Origin: Nocardia sp.
Lineage (GTDB): Bacteria > Actinomycetota > Actinomycetes > Mycobacteriales > Mycobacteriaceae
Assembly: GCA_013361595.1 (NCBI GenBank)
Contig: JABFXT010000586.1
Span: 1-10,644 of the forward strand
DNA: 10,644 nt
Reading direction: 5' to 3'
Within the stretch, counting starts at the first letter, position 1. Each line of letters opens with the position of its first letter. The translations under genes and the position numbers were made by a program. Positions 1 to 6,280 of this stretch are shown here, piece by piece. The notes under the pieces are model-generated. The model ran no database searches. It saw only the letters and a program-made list of their open reading frames with translations, and was not told the origin of the DNA.

Positions 1-215
1 ACCACGGCGGCGTCGGGGTCGATGCACGGACCGCTGGGCCGGGTGGTGGAACTTTCGGACTGCTGGGGTTTCTTCGGTTCGAGTTCCGCGCCGTCCAGGG
101 TCGGCTCTTCGGTGAACGGACTGGATGCGGAATCGTCGAATCGGGCGCATCCGCTCAGCACCAACGCCCCGAGTACCAGCCCCACCGTCACGCGCCGCGC
201 GCCAACCGACCTCAT
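1..215 (-). CDS. lppZ: LppZ-like lipoprotein, N-terminal part (gene runs off the window's left edge)
   Basis: Only the first 71 codons are present, read leftward from an ATG at 215-213 with GGAGG three bases upstream. The first 23 residues form a lipoprotein signal peptide: two or three arginines, a hydrophobic stretch (VGLVLGALVL) and the lipobox LSGC with Cys23. The mature protein should therefore be lipid-anchored outside the cytoplasmic membrane. After the cysteine comes ARFDDSASSPFTEEPTL, which closely resembles the same segment of M. tuberculosis LppZ (Rv3006), and then a polar Pro/Ser/Thr-rich linker. In the known family a beta-propeller resembling sorbosone/PQQ-type sugar dehydrogenases follows; that part lies outside the window, so no catalytic residue can be checked. 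The position next to a doxX gene is the same as in M. tuberculosis, which supports orthology. The cellular role of the family is not established. Confidence 0.85.
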   Translation of the reverse strand, partial: MRSVGARRVTVGLVLGALVLSGCARFDDSASSPFTEEPTLDGAELEPKKPQQSESSTTRPSGPCIDPDAAV

Positions 216-374
216 AATCCTCCAACGTAGTGGAAACAGCGTCGGCCGCGCCCTCGAGGCCCGCCGCGAGTGGAAGCGCCGAGCCGCTGCGGATCCGTCC
301 GCGGTGTGACACATGGGACGGGTGTGGCGCGGACACGCCGCTGATTCAGCAGGTGCCAGGAGGGGTCGGCGGCT

Positions 375-380
375 TACTGT
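375..380 (+). promoter_or_regulatory. Putative -10 element (TACTGT) for the doxX gene; the transcript may be leaderless
   Basis: TACTGT fits the actinobacterial TANNNT -10 pattern and ends six bases before the GTG at 387, so transcription would begin at or next to that start codon. There is no convincing -35 hexamer 16-18 bases upstream. The GAGGA at 382-386 directly abuts the GTG and is too close to act as a normal ribosome binding site, which also fits a leaderless mRNA. The rest of the 171-nt divergent gap (216-386) shows no gene and no clear promoter for the lipoprotein gene. Confidence 0.35.
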
Positions 381-386
381 TGAGGA

Positions 387-1250
387 GTGAGTGCCAAGGC
401 GAGAAACGGGTCCGCGTCCTCCGAGGCCGCGGGGCCCGGGAATCTGTCTACCGGAGAGCAGCGCGCGGTATCGACGACCGCGGGCGGGGTCGGGAGTCCC
501 TATGACTCCCCGACCGGCCAGTTCCCCAAAGTGGCCATGACCAAGGAGATCCCGGTGAAGGCAGCGGCGAGCACCGGGGGCGCCCCGGCCGATACCCCCG
601 GGCCCCCCGGGTCCGGTGTCCCCGGCGGTCACGAGGGCACCTATGACTACGCCAGCATCCCGCCGGCCGGTAATCCCCCCAGCCGGGGCCTGCGCCGCCG
701 CAACGGCGACGGCCGCCGCGGCACCCTCGACTTCGGGCTCTTCGTCCTCCGCGTGGTGGTGGGCGCGACCTTCCTCTACCACGGCCTGCAGAAGCTGACC
801 GGCTGGTTCCACGGTCCCGGCCTGGACGGCACCAAGGCGATGATGGAGAGCAGCGGCTGGAAACAACCCTCGCTCGCCGCCGCCATGGTGACCGCCGGTG
901 AGGTGGGCGGTGGCGCGCTGCTGATCCTGGGTCTGGCCACGCCACTGGCCGCGGGTGCGGTGCTGGCGGTGATCCTGGACGCCTGGTTCTGGAAGCAGGG
1001 GATGCATCCGGGTTTCCAGTACAAAGCGGGTCCGGGCGCGGTCGAGCTGGAGAGCATCCTCGCCGGTGCCGCGACCGCCGTCATCTTCACCGGGCCGGGG
1101 CGCTGGTCGTTCGACCGGGCTCGCGGCTGGGCCACCCGGCCGGGAGCGGGCTCGTTCGGGGTGTTCGTCCTGGCGGTCGCGGCCGCCGTCCTCACCTACT
1201 GGTGGCTCAAGGGCGGGAATCCGCTGACCGGTATCGGCCCCTTCGACTGA
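387..1250 (+). CDS. doxX: DoxX-family integral membrane protein (M. tuberculosis Rv3005c-like)
   Basis: This is a 287-residue protein. Residues 1-112 are a long, polar, Gly/Pro/Ser-rich and probably disordered N-terminal region ending in a basic patch (GLRRRNGDGRR). The DoxX domain follows, with hydrophobic segments at about 114-134, 164-184, 186-203, 221-237 and 255-273. The first helix ends in YHGLQKLTGW, the typical DoxX 'HG..K' signature. Length and layout match M. tuberculosis Rv3005c (about 280 residues), which was reported to form a membrane-associated oxidoreductase complex with SodA and the thiosulfate sulfurtransferase SseA and so links radical detoxification to thiol homeostasis. 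Transfer of that role here is inference. The GTG at 387 was chosen for the upstream TACTGT element. In-frame alternatives are GTG 447 and ATG 537, neither with a good ribosome binding site, and all would leave the DoxX domain intact. Confidence 0.85.
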   Translation: MSAKARNGSASSEAAGPGNLSTGEQRAVSTTAGGVGSPYDSPTGQFPKVAMTKEIPVKAAASTGGAPADTPGPPGSGVPGGHEGTYDYASIPPAGNPPSRGLRRRNGDGRRGTLDFGLFVLRVVVGATFLYHGLQKLTGWFHGPGLDGTKAMMESSGWKQPSLAAAMVTAGEVGGGALLILGLATPLAAGAVLAVILDAWFWKQGMHPGFQYKAGPGAVELESILAGAATAVIFTGPGRWSFDRARGWATRPGAGSFGVFVLAVAAAVLTYWWLKGGNPLTGIGPFD

Positions 1251-1359
1251 TCTCGGCGACCGGGGTCGCGGGTCGCGGTCTGCCGCGGTCACCGCTTCGG
1301 GCGACGTTTCGTGCCGACGCGGCATTCCGCGGATCTCACTCGCCACGGGTGACGACAGG

Positions 1360-1403
1360 GCCGGTCGGACACCGGCAGGGTGGAGTTCGAGATCCGTCCG
1401 ACC
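1360..1403 (+). promoter_or_regulatory. Overlapping inverted repeats just upstream of the sulfatase ribosome binding site
   Basis: GCCGGT-CGGAC-ACCGGC (1360-1376) is a perfect 6-bp dyad. GGTCGGAC inside it (1363-1370) is also perfectly complementary to GTCCGACC (1396-1403), which ends one base before the GGGAGG ribosome binding site of the sulfatase gene. The two pairings share bases and exclude each other in RNA. In DNA the first could be an operator. No clear promoter was found in the 165-nt gap 1251-1415. The repeats are seen directly; the function is speculative. Confidence 0.35.
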
Positions 1404-1415
1404 AGGGAGGCCCTG

Positions 1416-3326
1416 ATGACCGTCGAGCCCCGCCCCGCGACTCCGATCACCGCGGAGATCAACCGCGCCGCTCGCGCCCGGTACCCGATGGACGATCGTG
1501 CGGACTTCACCGATATCGATCGGGGGTTCATCGCCGGGTGGGAGGACGACAAGGTCTACAACGACGACGGTGAGCTCATCCACGACGGCACCCCGCTGGA
1601 CTACATCGCCGACGATCGACCGGCGCCGCCGTCGGTGCACCCGAGCTTGTGGAGGCAATCGCAGCTGGTGCGCCGCTGCGGCCTGTACAAGGTCGTCGAC
1701 GGGCTGTACCAGGTCCGCTTCGCCGTCAACCTGACCATCGTCGACGCTCCGGACGGGCTCGTGATCATCGACACCACCACGAGCGCCGATCTGGCCAAGG
1801 CCGGGCTGGAGCTGTTCCGGCGTGAACTACGAAACGACAAACCCATCGTCTCGGTCATCTACACCCATACCCACTTCGACCATTACGCCGGGGTGAAAGG
1901 CCTGATCTCGGAGGACGACGTCGCTTCCGGGCGGGTCCCGATCACCGCGCCGGGCACGATCGAATCGTTCAACAAGTACGCCATCGGCGAGAACGTCATC
2001 ACCGGCAATGCCATGTCACGGCGGATGGGCTACACCTTCGGCCTGCTGCTGCCCCAATGCGACTGCGGGCTGGTCACCATCGGTCTCGGGTCGGGGGCCG
2101 ACAATATGAACATCCATATGACCTACATCCCGCCCACCGACCCCGTCACCCGCACCGGGGAGACACGGACGCTGGGCGGCTGGGAGTTCGAGTTCCTCTA
2201 CGCCCCCGACACCGAGGCGCCGGAGGAGATGCACATCTGGATACCGGCGATCAAAGCGCTCACCTGTGCCGAGAACGCGAACCACGCCATGCACAACATC
2301 CAGACCATCCGCGGCGCGCGCACCCGCGACGCCCGCAACTTCGCGCGCTACCTCGACGAAACCCTGGTGCGCTGGGGTGCCGAGGCCGAGGTGCACCACG
2401 GTCCGCACACCTGGCCGGTGTGGGGCAACGCGAACGTGGTCGAGTTTTTGGAATCGCAGCGCGATATGTACAAGTACATCCACGACCAGTCGCTGCGCCT
2501 GGCCAATCAGGGCTACACCCCGCTGGAGGCCGCCGAGATCGTGCAGTTGCCCGACGCGATCGGCCGAAAATGGTACAACCGCTACTATCACGGCGGCCTG
2601 CACCACAATGTTCGCGCGGTGTTCCACAAGGAACTCGGCTTCTGGGACGGCGACCCGGCCACTATCTACCCGCTGCTGCCCGAAGACAACGCCAGGCGCC
2701 ATGTCGAGCTGATCGGCCGCGACCGCATCCTCGCCGAGGGCCGTCGAGCCCACGAAGACGGCGACTACCGCTGGGCCGTCCAGATCCTGCACCATCTCGT
2801 CTTCGCCGATCCCGCCGACGACGAAGCCCGGAACCTACAGGCCGACGCCTACGAGCAACTCGGCTACCAGCAGGAAGTCCCGCAATACCGGAGCATCTTC
2901 CTGTGTGCGGCACAGGAACTGCGCAACGGAGTCGCCGGGCAGGGCCAGGTGAACACCGACACGCTCGACACAATCCTCGCGATGCCGATCGACCTGCTCT
3001 TCGACTACGCCGGCGTCCACGTGATCGGTGAAGCCGCCGCCGGATCCGACATCTCCAGCGACTTCACCTTCACCGACTCCGGCGGTGACTGGACCATGTG
3101 GGTCCGGCACGGTGTCCTCAATGCCCGTCCGGCCCACGCCGACCACGCCCGGTTGACCGTCACCGGACCGAAACCGTTGCTCGCCGGGCTCATCCTGGAA
3201 CCGGGCCGTGCCGACGAAATCCTCGGTCACCCCGATATCTCCACCACCGGTGACATCGCGGCACTGCACGAACTCGCCGAAGTGCTCGACACCTTCGATC
3301 CCGGCTTCGACCTCGTCACCCCCTGA
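1416..3326 (+). CDS. Alkyl sulfatase of the SdsA1/BDS1 type (zinc metallo-beta-lactamase fold), apparently cytoplasmic
   Basis: The predicted role is hydrolysis of primary alkyl sulfate esters such as dodecyl sulfate to alcohol and sulfate, using two zinc ions. The protein has 636 residues. A metallo-beta-lactamase domain spans about 90-345. Zinc ligands appear as THTHFDH (H151, H153, D155, H156), E267 in TEAPEEMH, E286 in CAENANHAMHN and H331 in HHGPHTWPVWG. The spacing from E267 to E286 to H331 equals, as I recall, that of E280, E299 and H344 in Pseudomonas SdsA1. A helical dimerisation domain follows at about 355-500 and an SCP2-like C-terminal domain at about 515-636. There is no signal peptide, unlike secreted SdsA1. 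ATG 1416 was chosen because GGGAGG lies five bases upstream; an in-frame GTG at 1380 has none. The gene lies 165 nt after doxX and converges on ilvD. Its substrate here could differ, since the family also contains enzymes on other sulfate esters. Confidence 0.88.
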   Translation: MTVEPRPATPITAEINRAARARYPMDDRADFTDIDRGFIAGWEDDKVYNDDGELIHDGTPLDYIADDRPAPPSVHPSLWRQSQLVRRCGLYKVVDGLYQVRFAVNLTIVDAPDGLVIIDTTTSADLAKAGLELFRRELRNDKPIVSVIYTHTHFDHYAGVKGLISEDDVASGRVPITAPGTIESFNKYAIGENVITGNAMSRRMGYTFGLLLPQCDCGLVTIGLGSGADNMNIHMTYIPPTDPVTRTGETRTLGGWEFEFLYAPDTEAPEEMHIWIPAIKALTCAENANHAMHNIQTIRGARTRDARNFARYLDETLVRWGAEAEVHHGPHTWPVWGNANVVEFLESQRDMYKYIHDQSLRLANQGYTPLEAAEIVQLPDAIGRKWYNRYYHGGLHHNVRAVFHKELGFWDGDPATIYPLLPEDNARRHVELIGRDRILAEGRRAHEDGDYRWAVQILHHLVFADPADDEARNLQADAYEQLGYQQEVPQYRSIFLCAAQELRNGVAGQGQVNTDTLDTILAMPIDLLFDYAGVHVIGEAAAGSDISSDFTFTDSGGDWTMWVRHGVLNARPAHADHARLTVTGPKPLLAGLILEPGRADEILGHPDISTTGDIAALHELAEVLDTFDPGFDLVTP

Positions 3327-3422
3327 GCGCGGACGCGCAGACTCGACTCGGCGACGCGATGCTCCGAGCGTGCGTACCGCCGGGCCGGTACCGGAGTCGA
3401 TTCGCGGCGTGGTGCCGGACGC

Positions 3423-3462
3423 GAAAGCGCCCCCCGGATCCAAGGATCCGAGGGGCGCTTTC
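3423..3462. terminator. Bidirectional terminator between the sulfatase gene and ilvD
   Basis: An 11-bp perfect outer stem (GAAAGCGCCCC at 3423-3433 with GGGGCGCTTTC at 3452-3462) is extended past one mismatch by CGGATC/GGATCCG pairing around a tiny CAAG loop. AAAG flanks one side and CTTT the other, so it could end both transcripts. It starts 96 nt past the sulfatase stop and 17 nt past the ilvD stop. The T-run is short, as usual in GC-rich actinobacteria. Confidence 0.8.
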
Positions 3463-3479
3463 CACGATCTGTGTGTGGA

Positions 3480-5321
3480 TCAGGGCACGTGCCGGACCGC
3501 ACCCTTATCGGCCGAGGTGGCCATCGCGGCGTAGGCGCGCAGTGCGGTGGTGACCGGCCGCTCACGGTTCAGCGGTTGCCACGGGCGTTCGCGGGCTTCC
3601 ATCTTGGCCCGGCGTTCGGCCAGGACCGCGTCGTCGACGAGAACCTCGAGCGTCCGGGTCGCGACATCGATGCGGATCCGGTCGCCGTTCTCCACCAGGC
3701 CGATCACCCCGCCGCTGGCGGCCTCCGGCGAGATATGGCCGATCGACAGGCCCGAGGTGCCGCCGGAGAACCGGCCGTCGGTGATCAGGGCGCACTGTTT
3801 ACCCAGACCCGCGCCCTTGAGGAACGCGGTCGGATGCAGCATCTCCTGCATGCCCGGGCCACCGGCCGGACCCTCGTAGCGCACCACGAGGACATCGCCG
3901 GGCTGGATCTTCTTGCCCAGGATCACCGACACGGCTTCCTCCTGGGACTCCACCACCACGGCCGGGCCCACGAAGGTGAACAGTTCCTCGTCGATACCGG
4001 CGGTTTTGAGCACCGCGCCGTCGAGCGCGATATTGCCGCGCAGTACGACCAGCCCGCCCTCGGCGGTGTAGGCGTGTTCGATATCGCGGATACAACCGCC
4101 CGCGGCATCGGTGTCCAGCGACGACCAGCGGTTCTCGGTCGAGAAGGGTTCGGTGGTGCGCACCCCGCCCGGCGCCGCGTGGAAGAGCTCCAGTGCTTCC
4201 GCGGAGGCCTTGCCCGAACGGATATCCCAGGTGTCGAGCCATTCGTCCACCGACGCGCTGTGCACGGTGGTCACCTCGGTTTCCAGCAGCCCGGCCCGGC
4301 GCAGCTCACCGAGGATGGCGGGGATACCGCCGGCCCGGTGCACGTCCTCCATGTGATAGTCCGAGTTCGGCGCCACCTTCGACAGCGTGGGCACCTTGCG
4401 GCTGATCGTCTCGATGGTGTGCAGATCGAAATCGATCTCACCCTCCTGGGCCGCGGCCAGGGTGTGCAGCACGGTATTGGTCGACCCGCCCATCGCCACG
4501 TCCAGGGCCATGGCGTTGCGGAAGGCCTTGTCGTCGGCGACATTGCGCGGCAGCACCGACGCGTCGTCGTCGCGGTACCAGCGGGTCGCGATATCGACGA
4601 TCACCCGGCCGGCCCGCTCGAACAGCGCCCGTCGCGCGGCATGGGTGGCCAGCGTGGAACCGTTGCCCGGCAGGGCCAGACCCAGTGCCTCGGTGAGGCA
4701 GTTCATCGAATTGGCGGTGAACATGCCCGAACACGATCCGCAGGTCGGGCAGGCGCTGCGCTCGACCTCGTCGAGTCCCTCGTCGGTGACCGCGGAGTTC
4801 GCGCTCGCCGAGATGGCGGTGATCAGATCGGTCGGGGCCTGGGCGACACCGCCCACGACCACGGCTTTACCGGCTTCCATCGGTCCGCCGGAGACGAACA
4901 CCGCGGGGATGTTCAACCGCATGGCGGCATTGAGCATGCCGGGGGTGATCTTGTCGCAGTTGGAGATGCACACCAGCGCGTCGGCGGTGTGCGCGTTCGC
5001 CATGTACTCCACCGAATCGGCGATGATCTCCCGGCTGGGCAGCGAGTAGAGCATGCCGCCGTGCCCCATGGCGATACCGTCGTCCACCGCGATGGTGTGG
5101 AATTCACGCGGTACCCCGCCCGCCGCGCGCACCGCGTCGGCCACGATCTCGCCCACATCCTTGAGATGTACGTGCCCGGGCACGAACTGGGTGTAGGAGT
5201 TGGCGATCGCGACGATCGGCTTACCGAAATCGGAGTCGGTCATACCGGTGGCCCGCCACAGGGCGCGGGCGCCGGCGGCATTGCGGCCGATGGTGGTTGT
5301 TCGGGAACGAAGCGGTGGCAT
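3480..5321 (-). CDS. ilvD: Dihydroxy-acid dehydratase IlvD, E. coli-like form
   Basis: IlvD removes water from 2,3-dihydroxy-isovalerate and 2,3-dihydroxy-3-methylvalerate, giving the 2-keto acid precursors of valine, leucine and isoleucine. The 613-residue protein is near the length of E. coli IlvD (616) and resembles it along its whole length, starting with [20 protein letters not shown]. Visible features are [11 protein letters not shown] with magnesium ligand Asp81, [10 protein letters not shown] with cluster cysteine Cys122 and Lys124 (carbamylated in the family), and [10 protein letters not shown] with Cys191, Cys194 and Cys197. M. tuberculosis relies on a shorter IlvD (Rv0189c, about 575 residues, [2Fe-2S]) elsewhere in its genome. 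By resemblance this one should carry the oxygen-sensitive [4Fe-4S] cluster, which is inference. The ATG at 5321-5319 has GAGGA five bases upstream; the open frame continues further upstream but without family similarity. It lies 98 nt downstream of the PH-domain gene on the same strand and may be co-transcribed with it. Confidence 0.96.
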   Translation of the reverse strand: MPPLRSRTTTIGRNAAGARALWRATGMTDSDFGKPIVAIANSYTQFVPGHVHLKDVGEIVADAVRAAGGVPREFHTIAVDDGIAMGHGGMLYSLPSREIIADSVEYMANAHTADALVCISNCDKITPGMLNAAMRLNIPAVFVSGGPMEAGKAVVVGGVAQAPTDLITAISASANSAVTDEGLDEVERSACPTCGSCSGMFTANSMNCLTEALGLALPGNGSTLATHAARRALFERAGRVIVDIATRWYRDDDASVLPRNVADDKAFRNAMALDVAMGGSTNTVLHTLAAAQEGEIDFDLHTIETISRKVPTLSKVAPNSDYHMEDVHRAGGIPAILGELRRAGLLETEVTTVHSASVDEWLDTWDIRSGKASAEALELFHAAPGGVRTTEPFSTENRWSSLDTDAAGGCIRDIEHAYTAEGGLVVLRGNIALDGAVLKTAGIDEELFTFVGPAVVVESQEEAVSVILGKKIQPGDVLVVRYEGPAGGPGMQEMLHPTAFLKGAGLGKQCALITDGRFSGGTSGLSIGHISPEAASGGVIGLVENGDRIRIDVATRTLEVLVDDAVLAERRAKMEARERPWQPLNRERPVTTALRAYAAMATSADKGAVRHVP

Positions 5322-5385
5322 GGATGTCCTCGGTCTGGTCGCGGGGCTGAGAGAATGCGACTGCGCCGTATCGCCCGAGCGGATT

Positions 5386-5399
5386 ACCGCACGTGCGGT
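5386..5399. promoter_or_regulatory. Perfect 14-bp palindrome in the gap upstream of ilvD
   Basis: ACCGCACGTGCGGT reads identically on both strands and lies in the 98-nt gap between the PH-domain gene and ilvD, 65 nt before the ilvD start. With no bases separating its halves, it suits a dimeric DNA-binding protein better than an RNA hairpin, although ACCGC/GCGGT with an ACGT loop is possible. There is no T-run on either side, so it is unlikely to be a terminator. The regulator is unknown. Confidence 0.4.
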
Positions 5400-5419
5400 G
5401 CGATCGGCGATTCCACAGG

Positions 5420-5995
5420 CTACTCCCGCTCGGAAGCGGGCCCCGGTTCGGTACCGGACGTTCCGGGGGTGGAGTCCGCGGCCGGGCTGTCTTCGGAGTC
5501 GGCGGTTCCGTCGTTCGTGCCGGGCTCGGGGAGCACGAACGGATCGGGGATGCGACCGCCGGAGGCGTCGACGAGATCGCGCAACCGGTCGTAGCTGACG
5601 GCCGGCAGGGGTACCTCGGTGTCGTCGTCGAGATGTGCCCGTACGAAACCGCGCTTGGGGATGCTGAGGCCCCGCACCTGTGCCCAGTCGATATGCCGGG
5701 ACGAGAACACCGAACGCAGATCCAGCCCGCGCGGGGAGACCGTGGTCTGGGTCCGCACGATCCAGACGAGCACCGCGAGCGGAATGAGCGCCAGCCAGAA
5801 CAGTCCGGCGGGCCAGCCGACGATGGGGAAGAACACGCACATCGCCAGCAGGAACACGCCGAGGAAGGCGAGCCGTGTAGTGCGGATCACACGCGTCGGT
5901 CCCGGCGGTGCCGTATCCCCACCCGTTACCTCCGCGGCAGCGGGGTTGTGGGACGATTCAGGTGGTGGCACGGACTGATGCGGTGATGACACCAC
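5420..5995 (-). CDS. cfp6: Cfp6-like membrane protein with a bacterial PH-like domain
   Basis: This 191-residue protein has a polar, proline-rich N-terminus (1-38), two adjacent transmembrane helices (about 42-59 and 63-80), a PH-like domain (about 84-150) and an acidic, Ser/Thr/Pro/Gly-rich tail (about 153-191). The segment [19 protein letters not shown] and the following [12 protein letters not shown] and SGGRIPDP resemble M. tuberculosis Cfp6 (Rv3004, about 112 residues), the neighbour of ilvB1 there. The tails at both ends are extra relative to Cfp6. The biochemical role of the family is unknown; the name records only detection in culture filtrate. The start is GTG 5995-5993 with GAGG at 6004-6001, five bases upstream; GTG 5992 is an equivalent alternative. 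It is divergent from ilvB, and ilvD follows 98 nt downstream, so it may head a cfp6-ilvD transcript. Confidence 0.82.
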   Translation of the reverse strand: MVSSPHQSVPPPESSHNPAAAEVTGGDTAPPGPTRVIRTTRLAFLGVFLLAMCVFFPIVGWPAGLFWLALIPLAVLVWIVRTQTTVSPRGLDLRSVFSSRHIDWAQVRGLSIPKRGFVRAHLDDDTEVPLPAVSYDRLRDLVDASGGRIPDPFVLPEPGTNDGTADSEDSPAADSTPGTSGTEPGPASERE

Positions 5996-6037
5996 ACCAT
6001 CCTCGCATCATGGTGGACCGGCGTGAGCACCCGCTAC

Positions 6038-6056
6038 CTTCCCACATAATGGGAAG
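6038..6056. promoter_or_regulatory. Candidate operator: 7+7 bp inverted repeat between cfp6 and ilvB
   Basis: CTTCCCA-CATAA-TGGGAAG is a perfect dyad of two 7-bp arms around five AT-rich bases, in the divergent region between the cfp6-like gene and ilvB. It ends 15 bp upstream of the TTGACT box assigned to ilvB and its centre is about 62 bp before the predicted ilvB transcription start, a usual place for an activator. It lies about 43 bp before the cfp6-like start, where a bound protein could repress. Two direct copies of GTCAGC (6056-6061 and 6063-6068) follow immediately. The protein that binds is not identifiable from this window. Confidence 0.5.
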
Positions 6057-6071
6057 TCAGCGGTCAGCTGT

Positions 6072-6101
6072 TTGACTCCGCACCACACGCACACATACCG
6101 T
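6072..6101 (+). promoter_or_regulatory. Promoter of the ilvBNC operon (TTGACT - 18 bp - TACCGT)
   Basis: The -35 hexamer TTGACT (6072-6077) differs from TTGACA at one base. The -10 hexamer TACCGT (6096-6101) fits TANNNT and the spacer is 18 bp. Transcription would start near 6107-6109. GTG 6109 is in frame with the leader peptide, so the leader peptide could be translated from a leaderless 5' end; an upstream ribosome binding site is indeed missing. Confidence 0.6.
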
Positions 6102-6102
6102 C

Positions 6103-6156
6103 ATGCGCGTGAATCGAAACGAGATGCTCGTAATCGGCCGGCGCGTCCAGCGCTGA
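6103..6156 (+). CDS. ilvB leader peptide (17 codons, contains Leu-Val-Ile)
   Basis: ATG 6103 opens a short frame, [17 protein letters not shown], ending at TGA 6154-6156. Codons 9-11 (CTC GTA ATC, 6127-6135) are consecutive Leu, Val and Ile, the three products of the pathway, and another Val codon (GTC) follows at 6145-6147. This is the expected sensor of a ribosome-mediated attenuator: shortage of charged branched-chain tRNA stalls the ribosome and changes folding of the downstream RNA. No ribosome binding site precedes ATG 6103. If transcription starts near 6109, the in-frame GTG at 6109-6111 would be the start, giving 15 residues. Leader peptides of this kind are known upstream of ilvB in Corynebacterium glutamicum. 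Confidence 0.7.
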   Translation: MRVNRNEMLVIGRRVQR

Positions 6157-6239
6157 GCCAGACGATCCGGAGTCGAATACGTCAGCTCGCACTGCGACGC
6201 GCCACCCTCGAACAGCCGCCGGCTGTCGGGGGCTTTTTT
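6140..6239 (+). promoter_or_regulatory. Transcription attenuator of ilvB: antiterminator and overlapping terminator
   Basis: Terminator: GCCACC (6201-6206) pairs with GGGGGC (6228-6233) with one A-G mismatch, enclosing a perfect ACAGCC-GCC-GGCTGT hairpin (6212-6226). TTTTTT (6234-6239) follows directly. Antiterminator: GGCGCGTC (6140-6147) is perfectly complementary to GACGCGCC (6196-6203). Nested inside it, GCTGA (6152-6156) pairs with TCAGC (6182-6186). The antiterminator uses 6201-6203, the base of the terminator stem, so both cannot form fully together. A ribosome finishing the leader peptide at 6156 would cover the left arm and allow termination. Unclear: a ribosome stalled at Leu-Val-Ile may also cover part of 6140-6147, so the inner pairing may matter more. 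Confidence 0.72.
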
Positions 6240-6280
6240 ATGTCGGGACCAGTGAACGACAAGCAGTAAGGAACAAGACG

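Noticed and set aside
224..229. TACGTT on the minus strand as a -10 element for the lipoprotein gene
   Set aside because: It would put transcription start one to three bases before the ATG and remove the GGAGG from the mRNA. There is no -35 element, so it cannot be separated from chance.
1380..1415. Earlier GTG start (1380) for the sulfatase
   Set aside because: No ribosome binding site, and it overlaps the inverted repeats; ATG 1416 has GGGAGG at ideal spacing.
2016..2795. Long open frame (259 codons) opposite the sulfatase gene
   Set aside because: It lies wholly within a gene with clear family motifs, has Val/Gly-rich shadow composition typical of the third frame in GC-rich DNA, and shows no recognisable domain.
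3471..5594. 707-codon open frame on the plus strand opposite ilvD
   Set aside because: The minus strand encodes IlvD with all its motifs; the antisense frame is a composition artefact of high third-position GC.
5322..5840. In-frame N-terminal extension of ilvD to a 786-residue protein
   Set aside because: The extension runs through the PH-domain gene in another frame, is Arg-rich without family similarity, and ATG 5321 has its own ribosome binding site and matches the usual IlvD start.
6240..6269. Nine-codon frame (MSGPVNDKQ) after the attenuator, its stop overlapping the ilvB ribosome binding site
   Set aside because: It has no ribosome binding site at a suitable distance, starts directly at the terminator T-run and contains no regulatory codons. 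Coupling to ilvB is conceivable but unsupported.
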